NCBI GenBank assembly: GCA_947489525.1 | Contig: CANLDW010000001.1 | Location: 186,001-250,000, forward strand | Direction: 5' to 3' | DNA: 64,000 nucleotides | Source: an uncultured Psychrobacter sp. | GTDB taxonomy: Bacteria > Pseudomonadota > Gammaproteobacteria > Pseudomonadales > Moraxellaceae | Shown: positions 54,645 through 63,911 of the stretch, in pieces | Layout: each line of letters begins with the position of its first letter | Numbering within the stretch: the first letter of the stretch is position 1 | Position numbers and translations under genes: made by a program | Notes under the pieces: generated by a model | Told to the model about the DNA's origin: nothing | The model's database searches: none | Seen by the model: the letters and a program-made list of their open reading frames with translations, nothing else

Positions 54645-54785
54645 ATGAAAAAAGTAATTATCGCATCTTTAACCGCTATGTTTGTATTGACAGGCTGCAA
54701 TACTTTTGCAGGCTTCGGTCAAGACGTAGAAAATGCTGGTGAAGCAGTAACTGATGGTGCACAAGACGTACAACGTAAAATCTAA
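54645..54785 (+). CDS. Entericidin-like small lipoprotein, copy 2
   Basis: 46 residues, about 87 percent identical to copy 1 by eye (differences: LTGC for LSGC, N for S, AV for GI, and D and R near the end). GAGGAG precedes the ATG. It lies 32 bases after copy 1, followed by an intrinsic terminator, so both are one transcript. The two may have divergent toxin and antidote roles or simply raise dosage. Confidence 0.88.
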   Translation: MKKVIIASLTAMFVLTGCNTFAGFGQDVENAGEAVTDGAQDVQRKI

Positions 54786-54803
54786 GTTTTGATATCTAGA
54801 TTT

Positions 54804-54834
54804 AAGAGGCTTACCTTTTGGTAAGTCTTTTTTT
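54804..54834 (+). terminator. Terminator after the entericidin-like genes
   Basis: A stem (GGCTTACC / GGTAAGTC, one G:T) with a TTTT loop is followed by seven T. Confidence 0.88.
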
Positions 54835-54909
54835 ATGTCTAAAAATGCAACGTGATACCTTTAGTTGCTCATAGGGTCTGCACATAAAGTTTGTACATAG
54901 AATCGACTT

Positions 54910-56298
54910 CTATAAGAAGGCTTGAAGGATCTGATTGAGATATCGTTGACCCAATGTGGTTGGTTGTAACTTATACGTACTGTCTTCAAGTAATCCTTGC
55001 TCTATAAGCATTCGTACTTGTTTAGCAATGTGATTTCTACTTAGCCCCGTTCTTTCTTCAAACAACTGCCAACTTATACCGTCATGCAAACGTAAGGCAT
55101 TGAGCATAAACTCGCTTACTAGTTCGTCATCAGCAACCCTTTGCCAGTTGATCATTCTTGGGGCGTCTATATTCTCAGAGTTAGGTTGAGCACTTTTGTT
55201 AACGACCCTGTAGTCTTTAGGCAAGCGTGATTTACTAAAGCGATATATGCCGTCACTCCTCTTCATGTTGTCATCACCTAGCTTTTCTACATCGTGGCAA
55301 CTAAGCTTTTCGGTAAGGGTTATCTTGCCATGAGCGCCAGCGCCGATTGCCAAATAGTCGCCAAACTGCCAATAGTTCATATTATGGCGACAAGGGGTAT
55401 CCGCCGCGCCCGCCCAAGCTGATACTTCATAGTTACGATAGCCAAGCTCTTTTAACAAGGCTTGCCCTGCATGCTCTATATCAGCTAAATTATCCTCATC
55501 AGGTAGTATAGGCTGACTGCGATAAAACACGGTGTTCGGTTCGATGGTTAGCTGATACCAAGAAATATGTGTCGCCCCTGCATTGTGCGCCGTCTGGATG
55601 TCATACACTGCCTCCTCTAAGCTTTGCTGCGGTAAGCCATGCATTAAGTCTACATTGACGCGTTTAAAGCCTGCCGCGCGCGCTGCCTGAATGGCTGATA
55701 ACGCTTGATCGGGATTATGAATACGTCCAAGAGCGGTGAGCTTATCCGCGGCAAAGCTTTGAACCCCAATCGATAAGCGGTTAATGCCTACTGCTAGGTA
55801 CTCAGCAAACGGTGCATGCTCAAGCGTTCCTGGATTGGCTTCCATCGTAATCTCAATATCATCAGCGAAAACAAAGCGCTCGCGTAGTCCAGCGAATAGC
55901 TGCTGGTACTGAGCGATAGGTAATAGCGACGGCGTACCGCCGCCGATAAATATTGAGCTGATTGTCCGTCCTTGTGCGAGTACCTGTTGCGAGCTGGCAT
56001 CAAGGAGTAACGTCTGGACATAGTCAGCAAATAGTGCCGATTTGCTTAGGCTATTTTTATCATGAATCACTTCAGTTGGTACTGAATCAAACGCACTAGC
56101 GCTTAAACCATCAGCTTCTTGAGCTACTAAAGGAAGCTCGTGCGAATTAAAATCACAATAAGGGCACTTTTTTACGCACCACGGAATATGAATATAGAGC
56201 GCTAAGGGTACAGTTGCTTCGTCTATGAGTGCAGGACGACCCGCAGTGCGAGTATCAGATCGTTGTTTAGAGGTTGCGTTATGAGTAAATACGGACAT
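54910..56298 (-). CDS. hemW: Radical SAM heme chaperone HemW-like, with insertions
   Basis: A radical SAM protein (462 residues) related to coproporphyrinogen oxidase. The cluster-binding cysteines are Cys41, Cys45 and Cys48 in IPWCVKKCPYCDF; FIGGGTPSLL is the SAM-binding motif. It lacks the extra HemN-type N-terminal features. Family members are about 380 residues; here two polar inserts account for the excess: about 60-85 (acidic, Ser-rich) and about 340-390 (Lys/Ser-rich). HemW delivers heme to respiratory enzymes. The C-terminal winged-helix-like part (MLNALRLHDGISWQLFEERTGL) is present. Confidence 0.88.
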   Translation of the reverse strand: MSVFTHNATSKQRSDTRTAGRPALIDEATVPLALYIHIPWCVKKCPYCDFNSHELPLVAQEADGLSASAFDSVPTEVIHDKNSLSKSALFADYVQTLLLDASSQQVLAQGRTISSIFIGGGTPSLLPIAQYQQLFAGLRERFVFADDIEITMEANPGTLEHAPFAEYLAVGINRLSIGVQSFAADKLTALGRIHNPDQALSAIQAARAAGFKRVNVDLMHGLPQQSLEEAVYDIQTAHNAGATHISWYQLTIEPNTVFYRSQPILPDEDNLADIEHAGQALLKELGYRNYEVSAWAGAADTPCRHNMNYWQFGDYLAIGAGAHGKITLTEKLSCHDVEKLGDDNMKRSDGIYRFSKSRLPKDYRVVNKSAQPNSENIDAPRMINWQRVADDELVSEFMLNALRLHDGISWQLFEERTGLSRNHIAKQVRMLIEQGLLEDSTYKLQPTTLGQRYLNQILQAFL

Positions 56299-56436
56299 AA
56301 AGGGGCTTATTAATAGCGGAAATTTAGGTGAACAAAATAAATAACAAATGCTAATGTTAAGGTGACGTACTTGTTGGCATTATACGACTGATATTGATGA
56401 GACCGACACTATTAACAATCATTAATAGGATACATT

Positions 56437-56922
56437 ATGGCCTACTGGCTAATGAAGTCTAACCCTAAGTTCTTTAGTATTCATGATTTAGCAAGCGCTG
56501 GTACAGAACGCTGGGACGGCGTACGCAACTATCGCGCTCGTAACTTTATGCGTGATGATATGCGCGTGGGTGATCAGGTCATCTTTTACCATTCAAGTGC
56601 TAACCCATCAGGCGCTGCTGGTACTATGACTATTAGCCGCTCAAGCTATCCTGATCCCAGCCAATATCACCCTGAACATCGTCACTATGATCCACGTGCT
56701 ACTGAGGACGCGCCGCGCTGGTATATGGTGGATGTCACTATTAAGCAAGTATTTGCAGCTGTACTGCCTTTATCTGAGCTAAAGTTTTTACCTGAGCTTG
56801 AGGACTCTTTACTGCTCAAAAAAGGCTGTGAGCAGCTCACTGTCATACCGCTTGAACCCAAACATTGGCAAGCAATTATGAACCTGGCAACCCATCTAGA
56901 TCTACTTCCTGCCATAGATTAG
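56437..56922 (+). CDS. EVE-domain protein
   Basis: A 161-residue single EVE domain (thymocyte nuclear protein 1-like). AYWLMKSNPKFFSIHDL begins it; WDGVRNYRARNFMRDDMRVGDQVIFYHS is the characteristic stretch that binds modified bases or RNA-like ligands in the family. The C-terminal SDLEDSLLLKKGCEQ-type segment is also visible (ELEDSLLLKKGCEQLTVIPL). It is preceded by an AGGA site. It stands alone. A reader of modified nucleic acid is the family's likely role; the substrate here is unknown. Confidence 0.88.
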   Translation: MAYWLMKSNPKFFSIHDLASAGTERWDGVRNYRARNFMRDDMRVGDQVIFYHSSANPSGAAGTMTISRSSYPDPSQYHPEHRHYDPRATEDAPRWYMVDVTIKQVFAAVLPLSELKFLPELEDSLLLKKGCEQLTVIPLEPKHWQAIMNLATHLDLLPAID

Positions 56923-57328
56923 GACAATGAGTTGGTAGCTCATAGTAGATAACAATAAACTTTAGATTGAGTTTAACTGACTGCTCTTAGCTAGATGCAC
57001 CCACTAAGCTAAGGGTTATAGCTGATCTACTAAGACGTTGACATCTACGCGTGGCTTCTTTACCATCGTGCTTGCTTATGACCTGTTGATTCAATACCTG
57101 AATCGATGGGTTATTTTAATTATGACACTAATGTTTAAAACAATAGTGTTTAAGGCGCTGTTGTTGATAGCGCTATTCATTATGAGGCTGTATATGGCGG
57201 CTTATTAGAAGAACTATATTTAAACCCTATTTTACGCGCTCTATGTCTATTTTACTACGATTTCATAGCAGCAATTACCTGTATGCCTACGCCTCATGAC
57301 TCATTAATTGACTAACAAGTTGTATACT
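56923..57328. other. Spacer between EVE-domain and MATE genes
   Basis: About 400 bases. A 9-bp stem (CTCTTAGCT / AGCTAAGGG, 56984-57015) may be a weak terminator. A 28-codon hydrophobic ORF at 57122-57208 has no ribosome-binding site and is not annotated. Confidence 0.4.
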
Positions 57329-58696
57329 ATGGCTTTGCCTATATCCCTGACCGATTTTAAAAGCTATAGCTTACGCCTAAGTGTATTAGCGCTGCCTATT
57401 CTTATTACTCAGTTTTGCCAAGCGGCGTTGGGCGTCGTTGATGCTATTATGGCAGGCGCCGTCTCAGCGCTCGATTTAGCAGCAGTAGCTGTAGGCTCTG
57501 GCATATGGTTGCCACTGTTTTTACTAGCCACAGGTATTTTGATCGCAACAACGCCTCTCATTGGTGAAGCTGTGGGACAGAATCGGCAAAAACATATTCC
57601 ATACATCACCCAGCAGTCGTTATGGACTGCCAGTGTCATTGGTCTCATTGGCTTTGTCATTGTCAACCTTGCACCCAGTGTGCTTGATATTATGGGTGTG
57701 CCTGCAGACATTCAACCTATCGCCACTCAGTATTTACAGGGTGTATCTTTTGGCTTTCCGGCGCTAGCGGTATACGCTGTTTTACGTAGTTATTGTGAAG
57801 CCCTTGGTCGACCTGAGCCTGTGACTATCATCAGCATCATTGGTCTGCTTGCTGATATTCCACTGAACTACATTTTTATCCATGGGCTATTTGGTATGCC
57901 TAGGCTTGGCGGTGCAGGCTGCGGGGTTGCCACTGCCCTTGTGCTTTGGATTAACGTGCTGTTATTAGCAGGCTACACTGCATTTACTAAACGTCAGCAG
58001 TTTGTCAGTACGCGTTTCTTTTATGGCTTTAGTCGTCCAAGTCGTGCGCAAATTAGCAAGCTACTCAAGCTGGGTATCCCTATTGGGGTTGCGATATTCT
58101 TTGAAGCCAGTTTATTTAGTTTAGGCGCACTCGTTATTAGCCCGTTGGGCGAGATTGCTACTGCGTCGCATCAAGTAGCACTTGCGGTAACCTCGCAGCT
58201 GTTTATGATACCAATATCGGTCGCGATGGCACTCACCATTATGATATCTAACCGCTTCGGTGAAAAAAACCTACTGGCGCTGCGTCATGTTCAAGCGACA
58301 GGACTGATTTGGACAGTGATAATCGCTATTTTTTGTATGCTTGGCGTTTGGCTGTTTCGACCACAGTTGGCTGCAGCGTTTACGGACAATCCAGCGGTGC
58401 GCGCGCAAGCCATGCACCTACTCATATTTGCACTGGCCTATCAGTTATTTGATGGCTGGCAAGTTAATGTGGCTGGCATATTACGAGGTATGCAAGATAC
58501 AGCAGTACCGATGTGGGTAACCCTATTTTGTTACTGGCTAGTGGCACTCCCCCTTGGTATTTATTTAGTACGTTTTACCGATGTAGGTGCGCAAGGCTTT
58601 TGGATGGCTTTGATCACAGGTCTGTTCTTAGCGTCTGTTCTACTTACCTTACGTCTAAATCATCAACAAAAACGCCTGCGGGCGCGGTGGCGTTAG
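57329..58696 (+). CDS. norM: MATE-family multidrug efflux transporter
   Basis: An inner-membrane cation antiporter with about twelve hydrophobic segments in two repeats (455 residues from the ATG at 57329). LRLSVLALPILITQFCQAALGVVDAIMAG opens the first repeat; LKLGIPIGVAIFFEASLFSLGALV opens the second. LRGMQDTAVPMWVTLFCYW is typical of NorM. A TTG at 57308 would add seven residues. It stands alone. Cationic drugs and dyes are usual substrates; none can be named here. Confidence 0.88.
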   Translation: MALPISLTDFKSYSLRLSVLALPILITQFCQAALGVVDAIMAGAVSALDLAAVAVGSGIWLPLFLLATGILIATTPLIGEAVGQNRQKHIPYITQQSLWTASVIGLIGFVIVNLAPSVLDIMGVPADIQPIATQYLQGVSFGFPALAVYAVLRSYCEALGRPEPVTIISIIGLLADIPLNYIFIHGLFGMPRLGGAGCGVATALVLWINVLLLAGYTAFTKRQQFVSTRFFYGFSRPSRAQISKLLKLGIPIGVAIFFEASLFSLGALVISPLGEIATASHQVALAVTSQLFMIPISVAMALTIMISNRFGEKNLLALRHVQATGLIWTVIIAIFCMLGVWLFRPQLAAAFTDNPAVRAQAMHLLIFALAYQLFDGWQVNVAGILRGMQDTAVPMWVTLFCYWLVALPLGIYLVRFTDVGAQGFWMALITGLFLASVLLTLRLNHQQKRLRARWR

Positions 58697-58854
58697 TTGG
58701 TAGGGTATTAAGTGAAAAGATTTTTGGCTTTAAAACCTTACAAGTTTCTCAAGCCTAAACACTATTAGAATCGACGAATGATAAGTCGAGCATAAGCAAA
58801 TGAAACCCTTACGTCAAAATATGTAAAAATCCTCAGTTCACAAGTGTACATCGA

Positions 58855-58883
58855 TTGCTCATTTTATCTAATGTAGGTATTAT
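58855..58883 (+). promoter_or_regulatory. Candidate accBC promoter
   Basis: TTGCTC and TATTAT separated by 17 bases, about 70 bases before the accB ATG. The -35 box is only partly consensus. Confidence 0.4.
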
Positions 58884-58950
58884 TAGCACTCTATCTTACA
58901 ATATTTTGTTACACTATTTAGCACACTTAGCACAAGGGCTTATAAAAATT

Positions 58951-59379
58951 ATGGATATTGAAAAAATACGCACTTTGATTGCGCTTATGGAAGAGAGCGA
59001 TTTATTGAATCTGGAAGTTAGCTCAGAGGATGAACATATAAGCTTGACTCGTCACTACGATACACCGGCTCCTACGCTTATGACAGCGCCAAACGCTAGT
59101 GCTGTCCCTATGGCTGCTGAGACTAAGACTAATGTAAAAGCAGGTAGTGTCGAGACCTCTCCTATGGTGGGTGTTTTTTATTCAGCGCCAAGTCCTAGTG
59201 AACCACCCTTTGCCAAAGTTGGTCAAAAGGTACAAGCGGGTGATACTTTAGGTATCATTGAAGCGATGAAGATTATGAACCCACTTGAAGCCACGCAAAG
59301 CGGCATTATCGATGAGATTTTGGTAGATAACTCTGAGGTCGTACAATTTGGTCAACCCGTCATCCGCTACAAGGCATAG
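58951..59379 (+). CDS. accB: Biotin carboxyl carrier protein of acetyl-CoA carboxylase
   Basis: Carries the biotin arm for malonyl-CoA synthesis. It is 142 residues; the biotinylated lysine is Lys107 in IEAMKIMNPLEA. A Pro/Ala-rich linker joins an N-terminal helical part (DIEKIRTLIALMEESDL) to the hammerhead domain. The start is the ATG at 58951; the open frame continues upstream to 58855 but that part reads as non-coding. accC follows on the same strand after 110 bases. Confidence 0.95.
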   Translation: MDIEKIRTLIALMEESDLLNLEVSSEDEHISLTRHYDTPAPTLMTAPNASAVPMAAETKTNVKAGSVETSPMVGVFYSAPSPSEPPFAKVGQKVQAGDTLGIIEAMKIMNPLEATQSGIIDEILVDNSEVVQFGQPVIRYKA

Positions 59380-59489
59380 ATACGACAAAGCTTAAAGCGC
59401 TAAGCATCAATTATGACGGCGCTTATCGCTTTGTTATGACGACAGCTGATTTCTTTAAACCCTCAAGACTGCTTTGACAAGGATGATTC

Positions 59490-60848
59490 ATGATAAAAAA
59501 ACTGCTCATCGCCAACCGAGGTGAGATTGCCCTACGTATCGTACGTGCCTGTAAGGCTTTAGGTATCGAAACAGTAGGCGTATATTCTACTGCGGATGCC
59601 AACCTTATGCATTTGCGCTTCGTCGATGAGGCGATCTGCATCGGCAAACCTAATGCTAGCGACAGCTACCTCAATATCAATACGATATTAACTGCCGCTG
59701 AAATCTCAGGCGCTGATGCTATTCATCCCGGCTATGGCTTTTTATCAGAAAACGCTGAGTTTGCAGAGCGAGTCGAAGAAGCGGGATTGACTTTTGTAGG
59801 TCCACATGCAGACCATATCCGTCTGATGGGTAACAAAGTCTCTGCTATCAATGCGATGAAAAAAGCAGGTGTACCGACCGTACCTGGTTCTGTTGGTGCC
59901 GTCACCCTGCATAATGCCGAAGAACAAGCTCGCAATATTGGGTTTCCGCTTCTAATAAAAGCAGCTTCTGGCGGTGGTGGACGTGGTATGCGTGTTGTAG
60001 AGCGCTTTGATGAGCTGGTTACTCAAGTGCAAGCGGCAAAACAGGAAGCTGAGCTCTGGTTTGGTGATGATACGATCTATATGGAGCGCTATCTACAAAA
60101 TCCGCGTCACGTAGAGGTGCAAGTATTAGGCGACGGTAATGGTAATGCTATTCACTTGTACGATCGCGACTGTTCACTGCAACGTCGGCATCAAAAAGTG
60201 CTTGAAGAAGCGCCTGCCCCTGATATCCCTGATGATGTACGTGAGCCTATCTTGCAAGCTTGCGTGAATGCCTGTCAGCAAGTCAAATATCGCGGCGCCG
60301 GTACCTTTGAGTTTTTGTTTGAGAACAACGAGTTTTTCTTTATTGAGATGAATACGCGCGTACAGGTTGAGCACCCGGTCACTGAGATGATCACTGGTAT
60401 CGATGTCGTCGTTGAACAGCTCAAAATTGCGGCAGGCTATGGCTTATCTTATCGTCAAAACGAGATCGAAATCCAAGGCCACGCTATTGAGTGCCGGATC
60501 AATGCTGAGGATGCCGCAACCTTTGTGCCATGCCCGGGCACGATAAGTCAGCTTTATGCCCCAAGCGGTGCAGGCGTGCGTTTTGACTCGCACCTTTATC
60601 CAGGCTATGAGATACCTACCTATTACGACTCGTTGATCGGCAAACTAATATGTCACGGACAAACGCGTCAGCAGGCTATTGCAAAGACGCTGCAAGCTTT
60701 AGATGAACTCATTATCGAAGGTATAAAAACGAATATTCCCCTGCACCGTGATGTTATTTTATCCGATCCAAGTTTTGTTTATGAGGCACAAAATATTCAC
60801 TATTTAGAGCGCAAGCTGTTGACTAATAAAAAACACGTGGCGTCTTAA
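59490..60848 (+). CDS. accC: Biotin carboxylase
   Basis: Carboxylates biotin on AccB using bicarbonate and ATP. It is an ATP-grasp enzyme of 452 residues. [20 protein letters not shown] opens the preATP-grasp domain, [14 protein letters not shown] is the glycine-rich lid, and [15 protein letters not shown] carries the catalytic glutamate and arginine. The C-terminal domain ends in [24 protein letters not shown] precedes the ATG. It is transcribed with accB, the standard pair. A strong palindromic terminator follows. Confidence 0.97.
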   Translation: MIKKLLIANRGEIALRIVRACKALGIETVGVYSTADANLMHLRFVDEAICIGKPNASDSYLNINTILTAAEISGADAIHPGYGFLSENAEFAERVEEAGLTFVGPHADHIRLMGNKVSAINAMKKAGVPTVPGSVGAVTLHNAEEQARNIGFPLLIKAASGGGGRGMRVVERFDELVTQVQAAKQEAELWFGDDTIYMERYLQNPRHVEVQVLGDGNGNAIHLYDRDCSLQRRHQKVLEEAPAPDIPDDVREPILQACVNACQQVKYRGAGTFEFLFENNEFFFIEMNTRVQVEHPVTEMITGIDVVVEQLKIAAGYGLSYRQNEIEIQGHAIECRINAEDAATFVPCPGTISQLYAPSGAGVRFDSHLYPGYEIPTYYDSLIGKLICHGQTRQQAIAKTLQALDELIIEGIKTNIPLHRDVILSDPSFVYEAQNIHYLERKLLTNKKHVAS

Positions 60849-61134
60849 GTTATATATCAAGCGTTTAAAAGGATTGAGCTATTTCAGGTTGATACACTAA
60901 TCTAGATGTAAAAATTTAGATACAATAACCTAAATACAATACAGAAGAACCGCTATCCATTGTGATAGCGGTTCTTCTGTATTCTTTAGGACATGACATA
61001 TAGTCAATCAATATTAAAAGTGGTACAAGGCAGACGAGTGCAAGTACTACAGTAGTAGGCTAAACGAGTCTAACGCTGTAACACTTTAATAGGGGTTCGA
61101 CTATAGTTAAACAATAAAGGTATAAACCTTAAGA
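60849..61134. other. Spacer between accC and an exported orphan
   Basis: About 285 bases. It contains the accC terminator palindrome (60941-60980) and nothing else recognisable. Confidence 0.5.
60941..60980. terminator. Palindromic terminator after accC
   Basis: A perfect 17-bp inverted repeat (ACAGAAGAACCGCTATC / GATAGCGGTTCTTCTGT) with a 6-nt loop, between convergent genes. It is followed by ATTCTTT, a short T-run. Confidence 0.85.
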
Positions 61135-61740
61135 TCAAGGCAAGACTCTTGTAAAGTTCATAAAGCATTCCGTACCGTCTGGATCAGCGCACCACTGCAT
61201 CTCATTGTTATCGTAACTTAAAAACGCGATAAGCGCTGAATCCGTTTGATCGACCTGATTACCTGAGCAATCGACCGCGTTATTATCGTATATAGTTTTT
61301 ATAGCGATAATAGGTAAGCCCTCTTCGCGGTGCGTCACTAAGTAGCGTCCATACGTCCATTCATCGCCACTAACAGCCCACATCTCATTATCAGCGCCAA
61401 AGTTATAAACCTCGCGGCATTGATTGATATCCATAGCGGATACAGCGCCCTTAAATACCGGTGGCTTGCGAACTACGATACGTTGTTCGTTCTGTTCTAA
61501 TACACTGACATTACCATCAGTACCATTGCGCACCGCCGGCTCATTACTCACTATCGCTGCAGGACTTAGCTGACGCGCAGCAGCCTCTTTGGTCATCGTG
61601 ATGCCACTATCAAGATCAATCTCCCACTGCCCTGCAATTGCAGGACTGATATGAGTGGTCAAAGTTGGCTTAGTGACAGCGCCACCATTTGCTGGTAGCG
61701 ATGCCAAAACAGCAGCTAAGGTAAAGGATATCGGTTCCAT
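61135..61740 (-). CDS. Probable exported protein of unknown function
   Basis: A 201-residue protein that I do not recognise. The N-terminus MEPISFTLAAVLASLPANGG is weakly hydrophobic and may be a signal or membrane-anchoring segment, but it lacks a classical basic region, so export is unsure. The mature part has cysteines at INQCREV, VDCSG, MQWCAD and TECFMN, four in all, compatible with two disulfides. The ATG at 61740 has AAAGG upstream; a longer frame to 61842 has no site. It lies alone between accC and leuA. No function claimed. Confidence 0.6.
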   Translation of the reverse strand: MEPISFTLAAVLASLPANGGAVTKPTLTTHISPAIAGQWEIDLDSGITMTKEAAARQLSPAAIVSNEPAVRNGTDGNVSVLEQNEQRIVVRKPPVFKGAVSAMDINQCREVYNFGADNEMWAVSGDEWTYGRYLVTHREEGLPIIAIKTIYDNNAVDCSGNQVDQTDSALIAFLSYDNNEMQWCADPDGTECFMNFTRVLP

Positions 61741-62053
61741 AATTAACCTTTTATTGATACTAACGGTAATATGTACCGTAGCGTAAGTCTTAGACACATA
61801 AAACACAAGTAACATTATGCTATTAAGGTATAAATACGTCACTCAGTGGCGTGCCATCAGCCAGCTTCTGTACTCTTACACTTAAACAGAATTTAACGTA
61901 GTCAAGTCTTGTCACTACCTAGCGCTATAACAATGCCGCAGCACTTGCCTACGATATGCCAACGCGATACCACGGCGGTTATGCTGATTAATGTAAACAC
62001 CTAAATGCGCCACCTTACACGGCTGATCTCAATATGGTTTTAGTCGCTATTAG
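61741..62053. other. Spacer between the orphan and leuA
   Basis: About 310 bases upstream of the orphan gene and downstream of leuA. No terminator, ORF or repeat I can support; it should hold the orphan's promoter. Confidence 0.4.
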
Positions 62054-63832
62054 TTAAGCAGCAATTTTAGCAGTGGTTTGTGCAAACGCTGATAATGCTC
62101 CTTTTAACATCGCAGAGACAGTACTACTACAAGTACCGATGCCTGAGTATATCTCGCCATCGACATTGAGCTGGATATAAGCGGCAGCATTGGCATCGGT
62201 TTTATTATCGCTACTAGCATCATCACTTAGGCCAGTCACGTTTTGACTGTGCAGTGGGTTGATTGCATGCTCTGCATAATTAATGATATGCAGTGATTTA
62301 CCTGTATGCTGCGCAAGCCCATCGATAAAAGAGGATAAAGGTCCGTTGCCCTTGCCCTCGATCGTAACGGTATCACTATCCATCGCAACCTGACCTGTAA
62401 AGTTAGCCGCCCCACCTTTATTACTGACGCTGTAATCTAAAAGCTCGAAGCGGCTTTGTTGTAGATAGGCGTCTTCAAAAGCTTGCAAAATCTCGTCGTT
62501 TTGTAGCTCGCGCGCGACTTTTTCAGCTTGATTTTGTACCACGCGGCTAAAATCAATTTGCATCCAGCGCGGCAGGTTAAAGCCATAATTGCGCTGCAAA
62601 ATGTAAGCCACGCCGCCTTTACCCGACTGACTGTTAATGCGCACGACGTCTTGATAGCTGCGCCCAATATGTGCAGGATCAATCGGTAAATACGCCACGT
62701 CCCAGACATTTTCGGTTTGATCTTTGTGTTTTTCGTTGTAATCAAGCGACTTTTTAATCGCGTCTTGGTGTGAGCCGCTAAAGGCGGTAAACACCAACTC
62801 GCCAACGTATGGATGGCGCGGATGCACAGGCAAATTGTTGGATTCGCTAACGACTTGTACGATCTCACTCATGTTACTAAAATCGAGATTAGGGTCGATA
62901 CCTTGACTGAACAGGTTCATCGCCATGACAACAATATCCATGTTGCCTGTGCGCTCGCCATTACCAAGCAAAGTCCCTTCGATACGATCCGCGCCTGCTA
63001 GTACGCCAAGCTCAGCGGCAGCTATGGCGCAGCCGCGATCGTTATGGGTATGCAAACTGACGGTGATGTGTTTGCGCGCTTTTAGATGACGACAGAAGTA
63101 CTCCACCTGATCGGCAAAGATATTCGGCATCGACGCCTCAACAGTGGCGGGCAAGTTAATAATAACTTCACGTCCTTGCTCAGGCTGCCACACTGCACAT
63201 ACCGCGTCGCAGACCTCTACTGCATACTCCGTCTCCGTTTGACTAAAGCTCTCAGGCGAGTATTGAAAGACCCATTCTGTCTCAGGGTATTTAGCGGCAT
63301 ACTCATTTAATAACTTGGCTCCAGCAACAGCAATCTCTTTGATCTCAGCCTTGTCCTTGCCGTATACCTTTTCACGCTGCACGCGGCTTGTCGAATTATA
63401 GACGTGAACGATAGCGCGTCTAGCGCCTTTTAGCGACTCAAAGGTACGAGCGATAAGATGCTCACGCGCTTGCACTAAGACTTGTAGTGTCACATCATCG
63501 GGCACGTGGTTCTCTTCGATAAGCTTACGGGTGAAATCAAATTCAACTTGCGCCGCCGATGGAAAACCGATCTCAATCTCTTTAAAACCCACATCAACCA
63601 AGGTTTTAAAAAAGCGCATTTTTTGCTCGATGGTCATAGGATCAATCAGCGCCTGATTGCCATCACGTAGATCGACGCTCGCCCATATCGGTGCTTTTTC
63701 AATCGTTTTGCTCGGCCACGTGCGATCAGATAGCATGGGCGCAAACGCAAATGGGCGATACTTTTTGTAATCAAAAGCGGCATTTTTTGGCGTTACTTTT
63801 GTGGCATTCGTTGTACTGGTATGCTGAGACAT
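62054..63832 (-). CDS. leuA: 2-isopropylmalate synthase, long type II form
   Basis: Condenses acetyl-CoA with 2-oxoisovalerate, the first committed step of leucine synthesis. It is 592 residues, of the long form. WASVDLRDGNQAL is the TIM-barrel start with a catalytic Arg and metal-binding Asp; SLHTHNDRGCAIA gives the two metal histidines; LLGNGERTGNMD follows. The C-terminal regulatory domain (from about residue 440) should bind leucine for feedback inhibition. It is shared with the Mycobacterium-type enzyme more than with E. coli LeuA. The C-terminus contains an Asn/Asp-rich insert. A candidate promoter lies upstream. Confidence 0.95.
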   Translation of the reverse strand: MSQHTSTTNATKVTPKNAAFDYKKYRPFAFAPMLSDRTWPSKTIEKAPIWASVDLRDGNQALIDPMTIEQKMRFFKTLVDVGFKEIEIGFPSAAQVEFDFTRKLIEENHVPDDVTLQVLVQAREHLIARTFESLKGARRAIVHVYNSTSRVQREKVYGKDKAEIKEIAVAGAKLLNEYAAKYPETEWVFQYSPESFSQTETEYAVEVCDAVCAVWQPEQGREVIINLPATVEASMPNIFADQVEYFCRHLKARKHITVSLHTHNDRGCAIAAAELGVLAGADRIEGTLLGNGERTGNMDIVVMAMNLFSQGIDPNLDFSNMSEIVQVVSESNNLPVHPRHPYVGELVFTAFSGSHQDAIKKSLDYNEKHKDQTENVWDVAYLPIDPAHIGRSYQDVVRINSQSGKGGVAYILQRNYGFNLPRWMQIDFSRVVQNQAEKVARELQNDEILQAFEDAYLQQSRFELLDYSVSNKGGAANFTGQVAMDSDTVTIEGKGNGPLSSFIDGLAQHTGKSLHIINYAEHAINPLHSQNVTGLSDDASSDNKTDANAAAYIQLNVDGEIYSGIGTCSSTVSAMLKGALSAFAQTTAKIAA

Positions 63833-63882
63833 AGAGTATCCTTGGACAATACGTGGATAGGGTAATGATATAATTTGATGCC

Positions 63883-63911
63883 ATTATAATAACAAAGTTT
63901 TAAAAGTGAAA
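63883..63911 (-). promoter_or_regulatory. Candidate leuA promoter
   Basis: On the minus strand TATAAT (63888 to 63883) lies about 50 bases before the leuA ATG, with TTTCAC 17 bases upstream as the -35 box. No leader peptide with leucine codons was seen between it and the gene. Confidence 0.45.

Noticed and set aside
57122..57208. 28-codon hydrophobic ORF
   Set aside because: No ribosome-binding site and no repeat or toxin-antitoxin context; such ORFs arise easily by chance in AT-rich DNA.
58855..58950. N-terminal extension of accB
   Set aside because: AccB normally begins with the DIEKI-like helix, found at the ATG at 58951; the upstream bases hold the likely promoter.
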